This document shows positions 24,662 to 33,920 of a stretch of DNA of 64,000 bases, piece by piece. The notes beneath the pieces were generated by a model. It did no database searches, had not been told where the DNA came from, and saw nothing but the letters and a program-made list of their open reading frames with translations. The position numbers and the translations under genes were made by a program. The stretch is from Bacterioplanes sp. (lineage in GTDB: Bacteria; Pseudomonadota; Gammaproteobacteria; Pseudomonadales; Oceanobacteraceae). The DNA lies in contig JACUUC010000001.1 in the NCBI GenBank assembly GCA_014859445.1, forward strand, positions 62,001 through 126,000, written 5' to 3'. Each line of letters begins with the position of its first letter. Within the stretch, counting starts at the first letter, position 1.

Positions 24662-26425
24662 TTGAATACCCCCCGTCGAGAATATTTCAATCCCCTACGC
24701 AGCCCGATTGGCCGAAGGCTGCTATTCCAGACGTTGGGTTTGAGTTTTGTGCTCACGCTGTTTATTACGGCGTATTTACTGCACAGCGATTATCAACGAG
24801 GCTTAAAGCAATTCGAGTCACAACTCGACCAAATCAAGCACAGTTATTTGCCCAGCTTAAGTTACAGCCTATGGAATTTCGATCGACTTCAGATTGAAAG
24901 CCAACTCGCGGGCATCATGAATTTTCCTGGAATTCAACACGTTGCCATCATCACTCTGGATCAACACACCTACCAAGCGGGCAATCAACCGAGAGCCCAT
25001 GATGAACGCGTACTGTACAACTTGACGTTTGAACTAGACGAGCAAAACTACCCCATAGGGCAACTCATTATTCATCGCAGTTATGACCAATTGCACCAAG
25101 ATATCCAACGCCGTGGCGTTGATATTCTGATCACGCAACTCATTAAAATGCTCTCTATTTCCATTCTCATCCTGTATCTCGTCAATCGAGTCGTTTCACG
25201 TCGACTCTGGAAATTATCGCACTGGGCAAACAGCATTGAGTTATTGCCCAACCATGATATTGAAGCACCTAGGTTCAATGATTCGGTTAAGGACGAACTG
25301 ACGCAGCTGGTCAATGCCATTCGCAATATGCAAGAACGCTTACAACAAGAAGCGGCAACGCAATTAGAAAGCCGTCGCCAGCTAGAAAATACCAAAGAAA
25401 AATTGGCGATCGCGATCGACAATGCCAGCATCGGCTTTTGCGAATATGATGTCTTCAACAATCAATTCCAGGCCAACCACCACTTCATGCGACACATTGG
25501 ACTGCACAATCACAATGCCAGTTTGCATCCAAATTTACTGAAGGTACTCCTCAATGCACTCCAAGGAGAAAAAGCCGACGAACAACGCGAGTACATCGAT
25601 CAGCTACTCAATGGCATGGTGCATCGCATTGCCGACCACTACACACTCGCCACACTCTACGGCGAACAACGCTTTTTAGACATCACTTTACAAGCGACCC
25701 ACTATGCGAACAACAAACCTACATTAGTTTTGATCTGTTCTACCGACAAAACCGACGAGCACAGCGCCAGCCAACAAGCCAAAGAGTTAACCATTGATTT
25801 AGAAAATAAAATCACACAACGTACCGAAGCGCTTTACCATGAGCAACATCAAGCAAAAAATACCATTCATCGCTTGAATACCCAAGTTCATGCCCTGAGC
25901 AAACGCCTAGAACAACAACAGGAACAACGTTTCCACCAACTTCTCACGCGAGAACTGTCCCGTTGTAAGGATCACATGCCAGACGGATTATTACCCATCA
26001 TTTATCATTATCTGGTCTTGGTAACACCGCTGAACACAGCCACGATCAATGTCAGCCGCTGCATCGAAGAATGGTTGCAACAACAACCAATGACACAACA
26101 GCAGCAGATCCAACTGGCATTGCCATTGTCCTTAATGTTGGATGAGAGCCCTCAATTACTGCAGTTTTTACTGACCCACTTAGTCACTCAGCATCCACTA
26201 TTGACTGTGAAAAATACGATACACCTAAAAGTCGCTATTCAAGGCAATCAAGGGGTTGTTCATATTCGCTTTGCGGACACCGCCGAGCAAGATGAGCAGT
26301 CTGTTCCCATTGCATTTGAATTGTGCCAGTACATTATTAGCACCCATTTACAAGGACAGCTCACGCAAGAGAAGCACGATGACGGAGTGTGTGTTCGATT
26401 CGACTTTGCCCTACACAAGACCTAG
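24662..26425 (+). CDS. Histidine-kinase-like membrane sensor with degenerate catalytic motifs
   Basis: A 587-residue protein built like a sensor kinase: transmembrane helix (about 23-41), periplasmic Cache-like sensor domain (about 42-155, with SLSYSLWNFDRLQIESQL), second transmembrane helix (about 158-177), HAMP-like linker, PAS-like domain (about 245-370) and coiled coil (about 375-425). The end resembles a dimerisation plus ATPase region, but the H-box HELNTPL-type motif reads LVLVTPL (His to Leu), the N-box reads LTHLVTQH and the DxGxG box reads DTAEQ. It is probably not a kinase. The start is a TTG at 24662 after AGAGA; no upstream ATG exists before a stop. Confidence 0.75.
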   Translation: MNTPRREYFNPLRSPIGRRLLFQTLGLSFVLTLFITAYLLHSDYQRGLKQFESQLDQIKHSYLPSLSYSLWNFDRLQIESQLAGIMNFPGIQHVAIITLDQHTYQAGNQPRAHDERVLYNLTFELDEQNYPIGQLIIHRSYDQLHQDIQRRGVDILITQLIKMLSISILILYLVNRVVSRRLWKLSHWANSIELLPNHDIEAPRFNDSVKDELTQLVNAIRNMQERLQQEAATQLESRRQLENTKEKLAIAIDNASIGFCEYDVFNNQFQANHHFMRHIGLHNHNASLHPNLLKVLLNALQGEKADEQREYIDQLLNGMVHRIADHYTLATLYGEQRFLDITLQATHYANNKPTLVLICSTDKTDEHSASQQAKELTIDLENKITQRTEALYHEQHQAKNTIHRLNTQVHALSKRLEQQQEQRFHQLLTRELSRCKDHMPDGLLPIIYHYLVLVTPLNTATINVSRCIEEWLQQQPMTQQQQIQLALPLSLMLDESPQLLQFLLTHLVTQHPLLTVKNTIHLKVAIQGNQGVVHIRFADTAEQDEQSVPIAFELCQYIISTHLQGQLTQEKHDDGVCVRFDFALHKT

Positions 26426-26445
26426 CCACTGGTGCACCAATATAA

Positions 26446-26475
26446 AAAACGCCGAATGCTAAGAAACGGCGTTTT
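26446..26475. terminator. Bidirectional terminator between sensor gene and fadE
   Basis: AAAACGCCG (26446-26454... ) and CGGCGTTTT (26467-26475) form a 9-bp stem with a 12-nt loop, A-rich before and T-rich after, placed between convergent stop codons. Confidence 0.8.
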
Positions 26476-26519
26476 ATTCGAGTCCATGTCACTCGCGCTG
26501 GCGCAAGACTTTGGGCGAT

Positions 26520-28328
26520 CTATGACAACATAAAATGTGCATCTTCCATTTGCATCAGCGACTTAGGATCTTTGAGCATCATTTTTCCGTGACTTTTTGC
26601 GCGCGGCAACATGCGATCAAAATAAAACTCTGCCGTTTGAATTTTGGCTTGGTAGAAATCCTTGTCCACGGCATTCACTTTTAAGCCCGTGTATGCGGCA
26701 TCCGCCATTTGTGCCCAAAAAAACGCCATCGCGATGTAACCGGAGTACATCAAATAGTCCACCGAGGCAGAGCCCACCATATCGCGATTTCTAGCCGCCT
26801 TGAAGGCAATACGGAATGTGTTAATACGCCACTGCAGCATATAACGTTTTAATTGCCGAATCAGGGGCTTCATTTCCTTTCGATTCTGGTGCGTCGCAAT
26901 AAATTGTGACACTTCGGCTCGGAATTCATTAAACGATTTCATCTTACCCAAGAGTATTTTGCGACCAAGAAGATCCAACGCTTGAACGCCCGTTGTGCCC
27001 TCATACAGCTTAGAAATCTGGGCGTCACGTACAATTTGCTCCATACCCCATTCTTTGATGAAACCATGACCACCATAGACCTGCACGCCATGATTGGCCG
27101 CTTCGTATCCCAACTCCGTTAGGAATGCTTTCAAAATAGGCGTCAAGAAACCCAGCTTGTCATCATAAGCCTCGTAGCCTGCCGTGTCGCCTCGACGGTG
27201 AGCGGCCATCATAAAATCCGCCAAACGAGCAGCGTGATACAACATCGCCCGACCACCTTCGGCAATGGCTTTTTGCGTCAATAACATACGACGCACATCC
27301 GGATGAACAATCAACGCGTCAGCAACCTGATCTGGGCTTTTTGTGCCACTCAATGAACGCATAGAACGGCGATCGCGTGCATAAGGCAAGGCATTTTGAA
27401 ACGATAATTCAGCGGCACCCACCCCCTGAATCGACGTACCAATCCGAGCTGTGTTCATAAAGGTGAACATGCACATCAAACCTTTATTCTCAGGGCCGAT
27501 CAAAAACCCTTTTGCCCCATCAAAATTCATCACGCACGTCGACGAACCATGGATACCCATTTTCTCTTCGATAGAACCGCAACTTACGGCATTGCGATCG
27601 GCTAAAGAACCATCCTCATTGACGTTGTACTTCGGAACGATAAATAACGAGATCCCCTTAGTCCCTTTGGGGGCATTCGGTAAGCGTGCTAAGACAATGT
27701 GAATAATTTGATCGGTTAAATCGTGTTCGCCTGACGAGATGAAAATCTTCGTACCCGTAATACGATAGCTACCATCGTCATTTGGTTCTGCTTTGGTTTT
27801 AACTTGTCCGAGATCGGTACCACATTGAGGCTCTGTTAAACACATAGTGCCCATCCAGTGCCCTTCCGTTAGTGGCAATAAAAACGTTTGTTTTTGTTGT
27901 TCGCTACCATGCATATAGATCGTATTCATAGCACCCATAGACAAACCTGGATACATACCCCACACCCAGTTTGCAGTACCAATCATTTCGGATTTGATCA
28001 CCCCTAATGACAGAGGTAAGCCTTGACCACCATATTCCACCGGAGCCGACATACCCTGCCAGCCGCCTTCACGGTACTGCTCATAGGCTTCTTTAAAACC
28101 TTTTGGCGTGGTCACCTGACCATCTTGCCAGACACACCCTTCATCACCCGATTGATATAAAGGTGCTAATACCTCTTCGCTGAAACGTGCCGCTTCCGCC
28201 AAAATGGCTTCGACCATATCTGGACTGGCTTCACTTCCACCGGGTAATGATGGGTAGTGATGTTGAAAATGAAACACCTCGTTCACTAAAAAATGAATGT
28301 CTTTTAATGGCGCTTTGTACTGAATCAT
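26520..28328 (-). CDS. Acyl-CoA dehydrogenase (FadE5-like, large C-terminal-domain type)
   Basis: FAD-dependent first step of fatty acid beta-oxidation. The 602-residue protein belongs to the class with an extra C-terminal domain rather than the 380-residue type. Motifs: a WQGMSAPVEYGGQGLP region near residue 90, the FAD-contacting CLTEPQCGTDLG, ISSGEHDLTDQIIH, the catalytic-base region in TARIGTSIQGVGAAEL and the YEGTTGVQALDLLGRK motif near 440. GAGGTTTATCC precedes the ATG at 28328. The gene lies downstream of fadD on the same strand but a terminator lies between them, so it has its own promoter. Confidence 0.92.
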   Translation of the reverse strand: MIQYKAPLKDIHFLVNEVFHFQHHYPSLPGGSEASPDMVEAILAEAARFSEEVLAPLYQSGDEGCVWQDGQVTTPKGFKEAYEQYREGGWQGMSAPVEYGGQGLPLSLGVIKSEMIGTANWVWGMYPGLSMGAMNTIYMHGSEQQKQTFLLPLTEGHWMGTMCLTEPQCGTDLGQVKTKAEPNDDGSYRITGTKIFISSGEHDLTDQIIHIVLARLPNAPKGTKGISLFIVPKYNVNEDGSLADRNAVSCGSIEEKMGIHGSSTCVMNFDGAKGFLIGPENKGLMCMFTFMNTARIGTSIQGVGAAELSFQNALPYARDRRSMRSLSGTKSPDQVADALIVHPDVRRMLLTQKAIAEGGRAMLYHAARLADFMMAAHRRGDTAGYEAYDDKLGFLTPILKAFLTELGYEAANHGVQVYGGHGFIKEWGMEQIVRDAQISKLYEGTTGVQALDLLGRKILLGKMKSFNEFRAEVSQFIATHQNRKEMKPLIRQLKRYMLQWRINTFRIAFKAARNRDMVGSASVDYLMYSGYIAMAFFWAQMADAAYTGLKVNAVDKDFYQAKIQTAEFYFDRMLPRAKSHGKMMLKDPKSLMQMEDAHFMLS

Positions 28329-28480
28329 GGATAAACCTCAATTGACACACAGAATAAGAAATCACAATGTGGAGAGGATTGTGGCCATGACATGGCATAG
28401 AGGCATTGGCTGATTCGCAAGATTCATTCGTCAGATTGGTAAACGCACGGCAACTCACAAGATAGTTGATTCAGGCATAA

Positions 28481-28512
28481 AAAAGGCAAGTGACTGAATT
28501 CAATCACTTGCC
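28481..28512 (-). terminator. Intrinsic terminator of fadD
   Basis: On the minus strand GGCAAGTGA (28512-28504) pairs perfectly with TCACTTGCC (28493-28485), 9-bp stem, 10-nt loop, followed by TTTTTT. Confidence 0.85.
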
Positions 28513-28543
28513 CATACGAACAGACGATGACTACAAACTCAGC

Positions 28544-30262
28544 TTAACTGCTGGCTTGCTTCTTCGCTTCCTCATCTTTCAATTCACGACGCAAAATCTT
28601 ACCGACAGGCGTCATCGGTAACTCACTGCGGAATTCCACATGACGTGGGATTTTGTAGCCCGTCATTTTATCGCGACAGTAAGCACGGATATCATCTTTG
28701 GACAAATTCGGATCGGTGGATACCACAAACAGCTTAACGGCTTCGCCTGTTTTTTCGTCAGGTACACCAATGGCCGCACAATTCTCCACAGCCGGATGAC
28801 CAGCCACCACATCTTCAATCTCGTTCGGATACACGTTGAAACCCGATACCAGAATCATGTCCTTGATACGATCAACAATCTTAACGAAACCGTCTTCGTC
28901 AATCACAGCGACGTCACCAGTACGTAACCACTCACCATCCGCGGTGAAACTGTCAGTCGTGGCTTCAGGACGGTTCCAATAGCCTTTCATGACTTGAGGA
29001 CCTTTGACGCATAACTCACCGCGTTCACCCACAGCCACTTCGTTACCTTGATCATCGATGCATTTTAGCGCCGTACCAGGAACCGCTTGACCGACGGTGC
29101 CCATACGTTCTAAACCACCGGTAGGATTCATACACACCGCGGGTGAGCACTCCGTCAAGCCATAGGCTTCAGACACACCACAGCCCGTTAACGCTTCCCA
29201 GCGCTTGGCCGTATTCTCGACCAACGCGGTACCACCGGATAAGGTCAGTTTTAGCTGGCTAAAATCACACTTGGCAAATTCAGGATCATTGAGCAACGAA
29301 ACAAACAAGGTGTTCAAACCAATGAAACCCGTCAATTGATGCGGTTTGATCATGCGAATGAACATCGAGGTATCACGTGGATTGGCGATCAAAATACTGT
29401 GATCACCCAATTCGAACAGTGCCATTAAATGCACCGTAAATGAGTAGATGTGATACAAGGGTAAAGGCGCAACGACTTTCACGCCCGTATCTGGCTTAAT
29501 GCGTTGGCCATTGCTATCGACTTGGCTCAACATCGCACGAGCCTGCATCATGTTTGCAACCAAGTTACGATTGGTCAACTCAGCGCCTTTCGCAACGCCA
29601 GTCGTACCACCCGTGTATTGCAAAATAATCGTGTCGTTCGGATCGCGGGCATAATTCGGGGTAAACGGTTTGGCTTTACTACCCTGTGCCAAAGCCTGAC
29701 GAAAAGGAATCGCCTCTGGTAGATGATACGCTGGCACCATCTTCTTCACATGCTTCGCAACCGCGTTAATGATGTTGCGTTTAGGGAATGGCAACATATC
29801 CGCCAAACTGGTCACAATGATGTGTTTTAAGCCTGTTTGATCTTTGATGTTTTGCACAGAACGCGCAAAGACATCCATGCACACCAGAGCTTTCGCACCT
29901 GAGTCATTGAATTGATGCAACATTTCACGCTCGGTATACAGCGGGTTGGTATTAACCACCACGAAACCGGCACGTAATGCACCGTACATAGCAATTGGAA
30001 ATTGCAAAATGTTGGGCATTTGAATGGCGATGCGATCACCCGGTTGTAAACTCGTGTGATTTTGCAAGTAAGCGGCAAAGGCAGCGCTGTACTCATCAAT
30101 TTGACGATAGGTTAATGTGAAGTTGATACTGGTAAATGCAGCACGATCCGCATAACGCTGAAAAGCGCTTTCAATCACTTCGACAACCGCGTTGTATTGT
30201 GACAAGTCGATCGTATCGCTCACGCCTGGGGCGCGTTTGCCATCCCAAAAAGATGCTTCCAC
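28544..30262 (-). CDS. fadD: Long-chain fatty acid-CoA ligase
   Basis: Activates fatty acids to acyl-CoA with ATP for beta-oxidation. The ANL-superfamily motifs are present: P-loop LQYTGGTTGVAKGAEL (about residue 210), the EAYGLTECSPAV region, the GERGELCVKGPQVMKGYW segment (here GELCVKGPQ and MKGYW), WLRTGDVAVIDEDGF, the IKDMILVSGFNVYPNEIE hinge and the catalytic Lys near the end in TPVGKILRR. AGAGGA is seven bases before the GTG at 30262 but only one base before an in-frame TTG at 30268, so GTG is preferred (572 residues). Confidence 0.94.
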   Translation of the reverse strand: MEASFWDGKRAPGVSDTIDLSQYNAVVEVIESAFQRYADRAAFTSINFTLTYRQIDEYSAAFAAYLQNHTSLQPGDRIAIQMPNILQFPIAMYGALRAGFVVVNTNPLYTEREMLHQFNDSGAKALVCMDVFARSVQNIKDQTGLKHIIVTSLADMLPFPKRNIINAVAKHVKKMVPAYHLPEAIPFRQALAQGSKAKPFTPNYARDPNDTIILQYTGGTTGVAKGAELTNRNLVANMMQARAMLSQVDSNGQRIKPDTGVKVVAPLPLYHIYSFTVHLMALFELGDHSILIANPRDTSMFIRMIKPHQLTGFIGLNTLFVSLLNDPEFAKCDFSQLKLTLSGGTALVENTAKRWEALTGCGVSEAYGLTECSPAVCMNPTGGLERMGTVGQAVPGTALKCIDDQGNEVAVGERGELCVKGPQVMKGYWNRPEATTDSFTADGEWLRTGDVAVIDEDGFVKIVDRIKDMILVSGFNVYPNEIEDVVAGHPAVENCAAIGVPDEKTGEAVKLFVVSTDPNLSKDDIRAYCRDKMTGYKIPRHVEFRSELPMTPVGKILRRELKDEEAKKQASS

Positions 30263-30388
30263 GTTCAATCCTCTTATTACTTAATGTTATTTTTATGCTA
30301 AAAAGCTGGCCAATACTATGCAGTAAAGTAAAGATAAGTTAAAGAAAAATTCACCATAAGATAACCATAAACACGCATCCAATAGACG

Positions 30389-30434
30389 GCCCATAGATGC
30401 CCATAGATGCCCATAGATGCCCATAGATGCCCAT
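30389..30434. repeat. 10-bp tandem repeat (about 4.6 copies)
   Basis: The unit GCCCATAGAT is repeated head to tail without variation from 30389 to 30434. The repeat lies between the fadD start and the end of the mnh operon, about 130 bases upstream of fadD. Its period is close to one DNA helical turn. Confidence 0.9.
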
Positions 30435-30466
30435 TATCTAATAAAAGGCGAAAGCCGCGGCATGAC

Positions 30467-30862
30467 TTAGGAAGACGATTTTTTCTGCTTAGCCGTGAGT
30501 GTTGTCAATTCTTCATGATCAAGAGAATGTGATATGGGGTCATAGTGATCACGCAGCTCATCTTTGACGGTACCCCGCCACAACGGCACACCAACAAAAT
30601 AGCCCGCTCGTGCAATGACGTGAGCGGCAATCGGTGCCGTCATAATAATAAACAACACAATGGCCAAGGCACGCGCAAGGACGATGCCGGTCGAAAAGTG
30701 CAATACCACCGCAGTCATAATAAAAATTGCACCCATAGCACCCGCTTTTGTTGACGCGTGCATGCGGGTTGGTAAATCCGGTAACCGCAAAATACCAACG
30801 GCTGCAAGCAACATAAACAAGCTGCCTAGTACCATTAAAATACCAATTATCCACTCAATCAT
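30467..30862 (-). CDS. mnhG: Na+/H+ antiporter subunit MnhG/MrpG
   Basis: Smallest-type membrane subunit of the Mrp antiporter complex. From the ATG at 30862 (GAGGT seven bases upstream) it has 131 residues and three transmembrane helices, with ILRLPDLPTRMHASTKAGAMG, the MrpG signature (here LPDLPTRMHASTKAG), after the first helix. A hydrophilic tail of about 45 residues ends in KKSSS. The start overlaps the end of mnhF by 8 bases. Last gene of the mnhABCDEFG operon. Confidence 0.92.
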   Translation of the reverse strand: MIEWIIGILMVLGSLFMLLAAVGILRLPDLPTRMHASTKAGAMGAIFIMTAVVLHFSTGIVLARALAIVLFIIMTAPIAAHVIARAGYFVGVPLWRGTVKDELRDHYDPISHSLDHEELTTLTAKQKKSSS

Positions 30863-31127
30863 TTGCGGTACCTCGTCGTTCAATAAATCGCGCAAAACCA
30901 ATGGCGGCTAAAAAAGCCATTAAGGCGATCACAATGGCCACATCCAACAAACTGGCCACTCCCGTATCAATCGCATGCACACCAACAAAACCCACCACTA
31001 TCGAGGCAATTAACTCCAAAGCAACCACCCGGTCAGGTAAAGACGGGCCTTTCATCAAGCGCAGAAAGGCAACCAACAAAGCCAGCGACATCAGGATATA
31101 CACGCTGTTCAACAAAAGACTGTCCAT
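30855..31127 (-). CDS. mnhF: Na+/H+ antiporter subunit MnhF/MrpF
   Basis: Membrane subunit of the Mrp complex, 90 residues with three transmembrane helices. RLMKGPSLPDRVVALEL after the first helix is the MrpF signature, followed by a small-residue-rich helix and LMAFLAAIGFARFIERRG. It follows mnhE by 8 bases and overlaps mnhG. MrpF is related to bile-acid efflux claims in other bacteria, but here it is simply one part of the complete operon. Confidence 0.92.
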   Translation of the reverse strand: MDSLLLNSVYILMSLALLVAFLRLMKGPSLPDRVVALELIASIVVGFVGVHAIDTGVASLLDVAIVIALMAFLAAIGFARFIERRGTAND

Positions 31128-31135
31128 ACGACTCC

Positions 31136-31609
31136 TTACCGCATAATCATCAAAATTCGACGTTCAAGTTCTTTCAAATCCTGGCGCAATTGCGCTTCAT
31201 CTTGCAAAAACATGGCGTGGATATACAACACTTGACGATCATTCGACACATCCAGGCTCAACGTCCCAGGCGTTAACGAAATCATACTCGATACCATGGT
31301 GATTTCAGCGTTAGTGGTTGCACTCAACGGTATGCCAATCACACCCGGTTGCATATACGTTTTTGGCGTCACTACGTCAAAAGCCACACGTAAGTTGGCT
31401 TTAAAGAGTTCTTTTAAAAAATAGCCCACAAACAGGATAACACGGGGTAAACGACGACTATAAGCCGACAGTTCAGGTACACGATGCTGCATTAACAGCA
31501 GCACAGCGTAACCCAACATAAAGCCCATGAATAAATTCCACGGCGAGAAGGATCCGGACAAAATCACCCAAATCAACGCCAAAATCACATTCCAAAAAAA
31601 ACCACTCAT
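31136..31609 (-). CDS. mnhE: Na+/H+ antiporter subunit MnhE/MrpE
   Basis: Membrane subunit of the Mrp antiporter, 157 residues. The first 60 residues hold two or three hydrophobic helices, and the cytoplasmic part shows NAEITMVSSMISLTPGTLSLD (here SMISLTPGTLSLD), the conserved MrpE motif, then YIHAMFLQDE. It overlaps mnhD by 4 bases, consistent with coupled translation in the operon. Confidence 0.93.
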   Translation of the reverse strand: MSGFFWNVILALIWVILSGSFSPWNLFMGFMLGYAVLLLMQHRVPELSAYSRRLPRVILFVGYFLKELFKANLRVAFDVVTPKTYMQPGVIGIPLSATTNAEITMVSSMISLTPGTLSLDVSNDRQVLYIHAMFLQDEAQLRQDLKELERRILMIMR

Positions 31610-33114
31610 GGTTGCACCCCCAGTACGGCGTCAATATATCCTTGTGGATTCAACAACTGCGCAGCCGCTTGCTCGGCCAAGACAAAAATGGGCTGACCAT
31701 AGAAACCGATTAATAACGTGCCACAGCCAAGAATCATGATGGGTACATACAAAGGCCAATGACCGCGATCAACCACCGCATCCGTTAATGGCTTTTGCTC
31801 ATGCGTGTGCTCAGGGGTTGCCTTCCAAAACACTTCGGCCCAGATTTTGATCATGGAATACATGGTCAGCAAACCCACCAACAATGCAATTCCTGTGACG
31901 ACGTACGCTTCGGCTTCGATACCGGCTCTTAACACAATGAACTTGGCAAAAAAACCGGACAAAGGCGGGATGCCAGCCAGCGATAAAGCCGGAATCAAAA
32001 ACAAAATGGCGAGCAAGGGTTTCTTACGATACAGCCCGCCTAAATCACGAAGCTCATAGCTTCCCAGCAAGCGGTAACTGATGCCACTCACCAAGAACAG
32101 CGCCGTTTTTACCAAAATATGGTGCATGATATAAAACACACCACCAATGATGGCTAAGGGCGTAAACAACGCTAAACCCAGTAACATATAGCCAATTTGA
32201 CTGACGATATGGAAGGATAAAATCCGACGGAATTCAAATTGCGCCGCAGCACCCAACACCCCTGTTAACATCGTCAGCGCCGCAATCCACAATAAAATGG
32301 TATGCGTATAAGCCACATCATGCACAAAAATCAGCGTAAATACGCGGAACAGCGCATACACGCCGACTTTCGTTAATAAACCCGCAAACAGTGCCGAGAC
32401 CGCCACTTGTGGCGTATGGTAAGAAGCCGGTAGCCAAAAGAACAGCGGAAACGCCGCTGCTTTAATACCAAAAGAAATCAAAAACAACATGGCCACAACG
32501 GTAATCATGCCTTGGTCTTCAACTTGGGCAATCTTCTGAGCCAAATCAGCCATGTTTAATGTACCGACCATGCCATAAAGTAAGCCAACCGCCATCAAAA
32601 ATATGGCCGAGGAAAACAAGTTCAGTGTGACGTACTTAATTGCCCCTTCCATTTGTGCTCGCTCGCCACCCAATGTCAGTAAGGCGAACGACGCCAGCAA
32701 CATCACTTCAAACCACACAAACAAATTAAAGAGGTCACCTGTAATAAATGAACCGACGACACCCGCTAACAACAAATGCAGCAAGGGGTAATAGCCAAAT
32801 TTCTCATGACCAGCAGGGGTGGCCGCTAAAGAGTAGATGGCAATGACAAACGCAATAATACCGGTCAGCACCACCATGATAGCCGCCAACAAATCAGCCA
32901 CTAAGGTAATACCGAAAGGCGCAGCCCATTGAGCCGTATGCAATACCACATAACCGTCTTGCAAGACGGCTTGCAACAACACAATCGAGCTAACCAACAA
33001 AGATGCCGTCGCCAACACGGCAATCACACGCTGCCAACGGGTCGAACGCCATAATGCCAGAGACAACGCACCAGCAAACAGTGGAATTAATAATGGAATG
33101 GCTAAAACATTCAT
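31606..33114 (-). CDS. mnhD: Na+/H+ antiporter subunit MnhD/MrpD
   Basis: Proton-pumping-type membrane subunit related to NuoN/NuoM of complex I, 502 residues with about 14 transmembrane helices. Signature features are the conserved Glu in LFNLFVWFEVMLLASF, Lys residues in SFGIKAAAFPLFFWLP, the SHTPQ-like SYHTPQVAVSALFAG and PPLSGFFAKF. It starts exactly at the end of mnhC (one-base overlap) and overlaps mnhE by 4. Confidence 0.94.
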   Translation of the reverse strand: MNVLAIPLLIPLFAGALSLALWRSTRWQRVIAVLATASLLVSSIVLLQAVLQDGYVVLHTAQWAAPFGITLVADLLAAIMVVLTGIIAFVIAIYSLAATPAGHEKFGYYPLLHLLLAGVVGSFITGDLFNLFVWFEVMLLASFALLTLGGERAQMEGAIKYVTLNLFSSAIFLMAVGLLYGMVGTLNMADLAQKIAQVEDQGMITVVAMLFLISFGIKAAAFPLFFWLPASYHTPQVAVSALFAGLLTKVGVYALFRVFTLIFVHDVAYTHTILLWIAALTMLTGVLGAAAQFEFRRILSFHIVSQIGYMLLGLALFTPLAIIGGVFYIMHHILVKTALFLVSGISYRLLGSYELRDLGGLYRKKPLLAILFLIPALSLAGIPPLSGFFAKFIVLRAGIEAEAYVVTGIALLVGLLTMYSMIKIWAEVFWKATPEHTHEQKPLTDAVVDRGHWPLYVPIMILGCGTLLIGFYGQPIFVLAEQAAAQLLNPQGYIDAVLGVQP

Positions 33115-33458
33115 CAGGTATCGGTATCCTTCATTTGATCTAAGTCATCCGTCTTAACCACTTCATAAGCGCGACGAATCAATACAACAGCAAACGCTAA
33201 CACACCGAAAGAAATCACAATGGCGGTCAAAATCAGTGCCTGTGGTAGCGGATCCGCAACAAAAGGTGATGGATCAACGCCTTCAATAATCAACGGAGGG
33301 GCACCTCGCGTTAATCCGGACACCACAAAAATCAACAAATTCGCCGCATTACTTAATAAAATCAGACCAATCACCAATTTAACAATCGAGCGCCGCATCA
33401 TCATATACAGGGCACAACTGAATAAAGTGGCAACCACAAACGCCATTACCACTTCCAT
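33114..33458 (-). CDS. mnhC: Na+/H+ antiporter subunit MnhC/MrpC
   Basis: NuoK-like membrane subunit, 114 residues with three helices. The helix with [20 protein letters not shown] and the following [22 protein letters not shown] ([14 protein letters not shown]) are the NuoK/MrpC signatures. GAGGGTGTTGTC precedes the ATG at 33458. It is separated from mnhB by 30 bases, the largest gap inside the operon. Confidence 0.93.
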   Translation of the reverse strand: MEVVMAFVVATLFSCALYMMMRRSIVKLVIGLILLSNAANLLIFVVSGLTRGAPPLIIEGVDPSPFVADPLPQALILTAIVISFGVLAFAVVLIRRAYEVVKTDDLDQMKDTDT

Positions 33459-33488
33459 GACAACACCCTCTCGACGGGATAAGAAAGC

Positions 33489-33920
33489 TCATTCATGTTC
33501 CGCCTCCATCAATTGAATAACAAACGTCAAAATCGTCCCAACCACGGCCAAATAGACACCAATATCAAAAATGAGCGGTGATGACAGCTTTAACTCGGCG
33601 TCACCGGGCAAAGCAATCGTCCACCACTGTGCCGTCAATAACGGCTCGCCTCTCAACAGCGATGGAATGGCCGAAGCAAGACCAAACAACAAACCCGCGC
33701 CGAGCAAGTCTCTGGGGTCCAAACGAATCAGGCTACGCAAGGCATCGGAGCCATAAGAAAAGGCAAACAACACGAACGCCCCTGCCGCGACCAAACCACC
33801 AATAAAACCACCGCCAGGTTCATCATGTCCACGCAACAGCAAAAAAATGGAAAACAACAATTGCAACGGCATCAAATACATTGCAGCCGTACGTAAAATG
33901 ACCGTATTCGAATTCATCAT
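33489..33920 (-). CDS. mnhB: Na+/H+ antiporter subunit MnhB/MrpB
   Basis: Membrane subunit of Mrp, 143 residues with four helices. [21 protein letters not shown] is the MrpB signature (here [16 protein letters not shown]). Its start overlaps the end of mnhA by 4 bases. The separate MrpB reading frame shows a group 1-type seven-gene Mrp operon rather than one with A and B fused. Confidence 0.94.
   Translation of the reverse strand: MMNSNTVILRTAAMYLMPLQLLFSIFLLLRGHDEPGGGFIGGLVAAGAFVLFAFSYGSDALRSLIRLDPRDLLGAGLLFGLASAIPSLLRGEPLLTAQWWTIALPGDAELKLSSPLIFDIGVYLAVVGTILTFVIQLMEAEHE

Noticed and set aside
30389-30434. Possible CRISPR-like array
   Set aside because: The 10-bp units are directly joined with no spacers and no cas genes are near; it is a simple tandem repeat.
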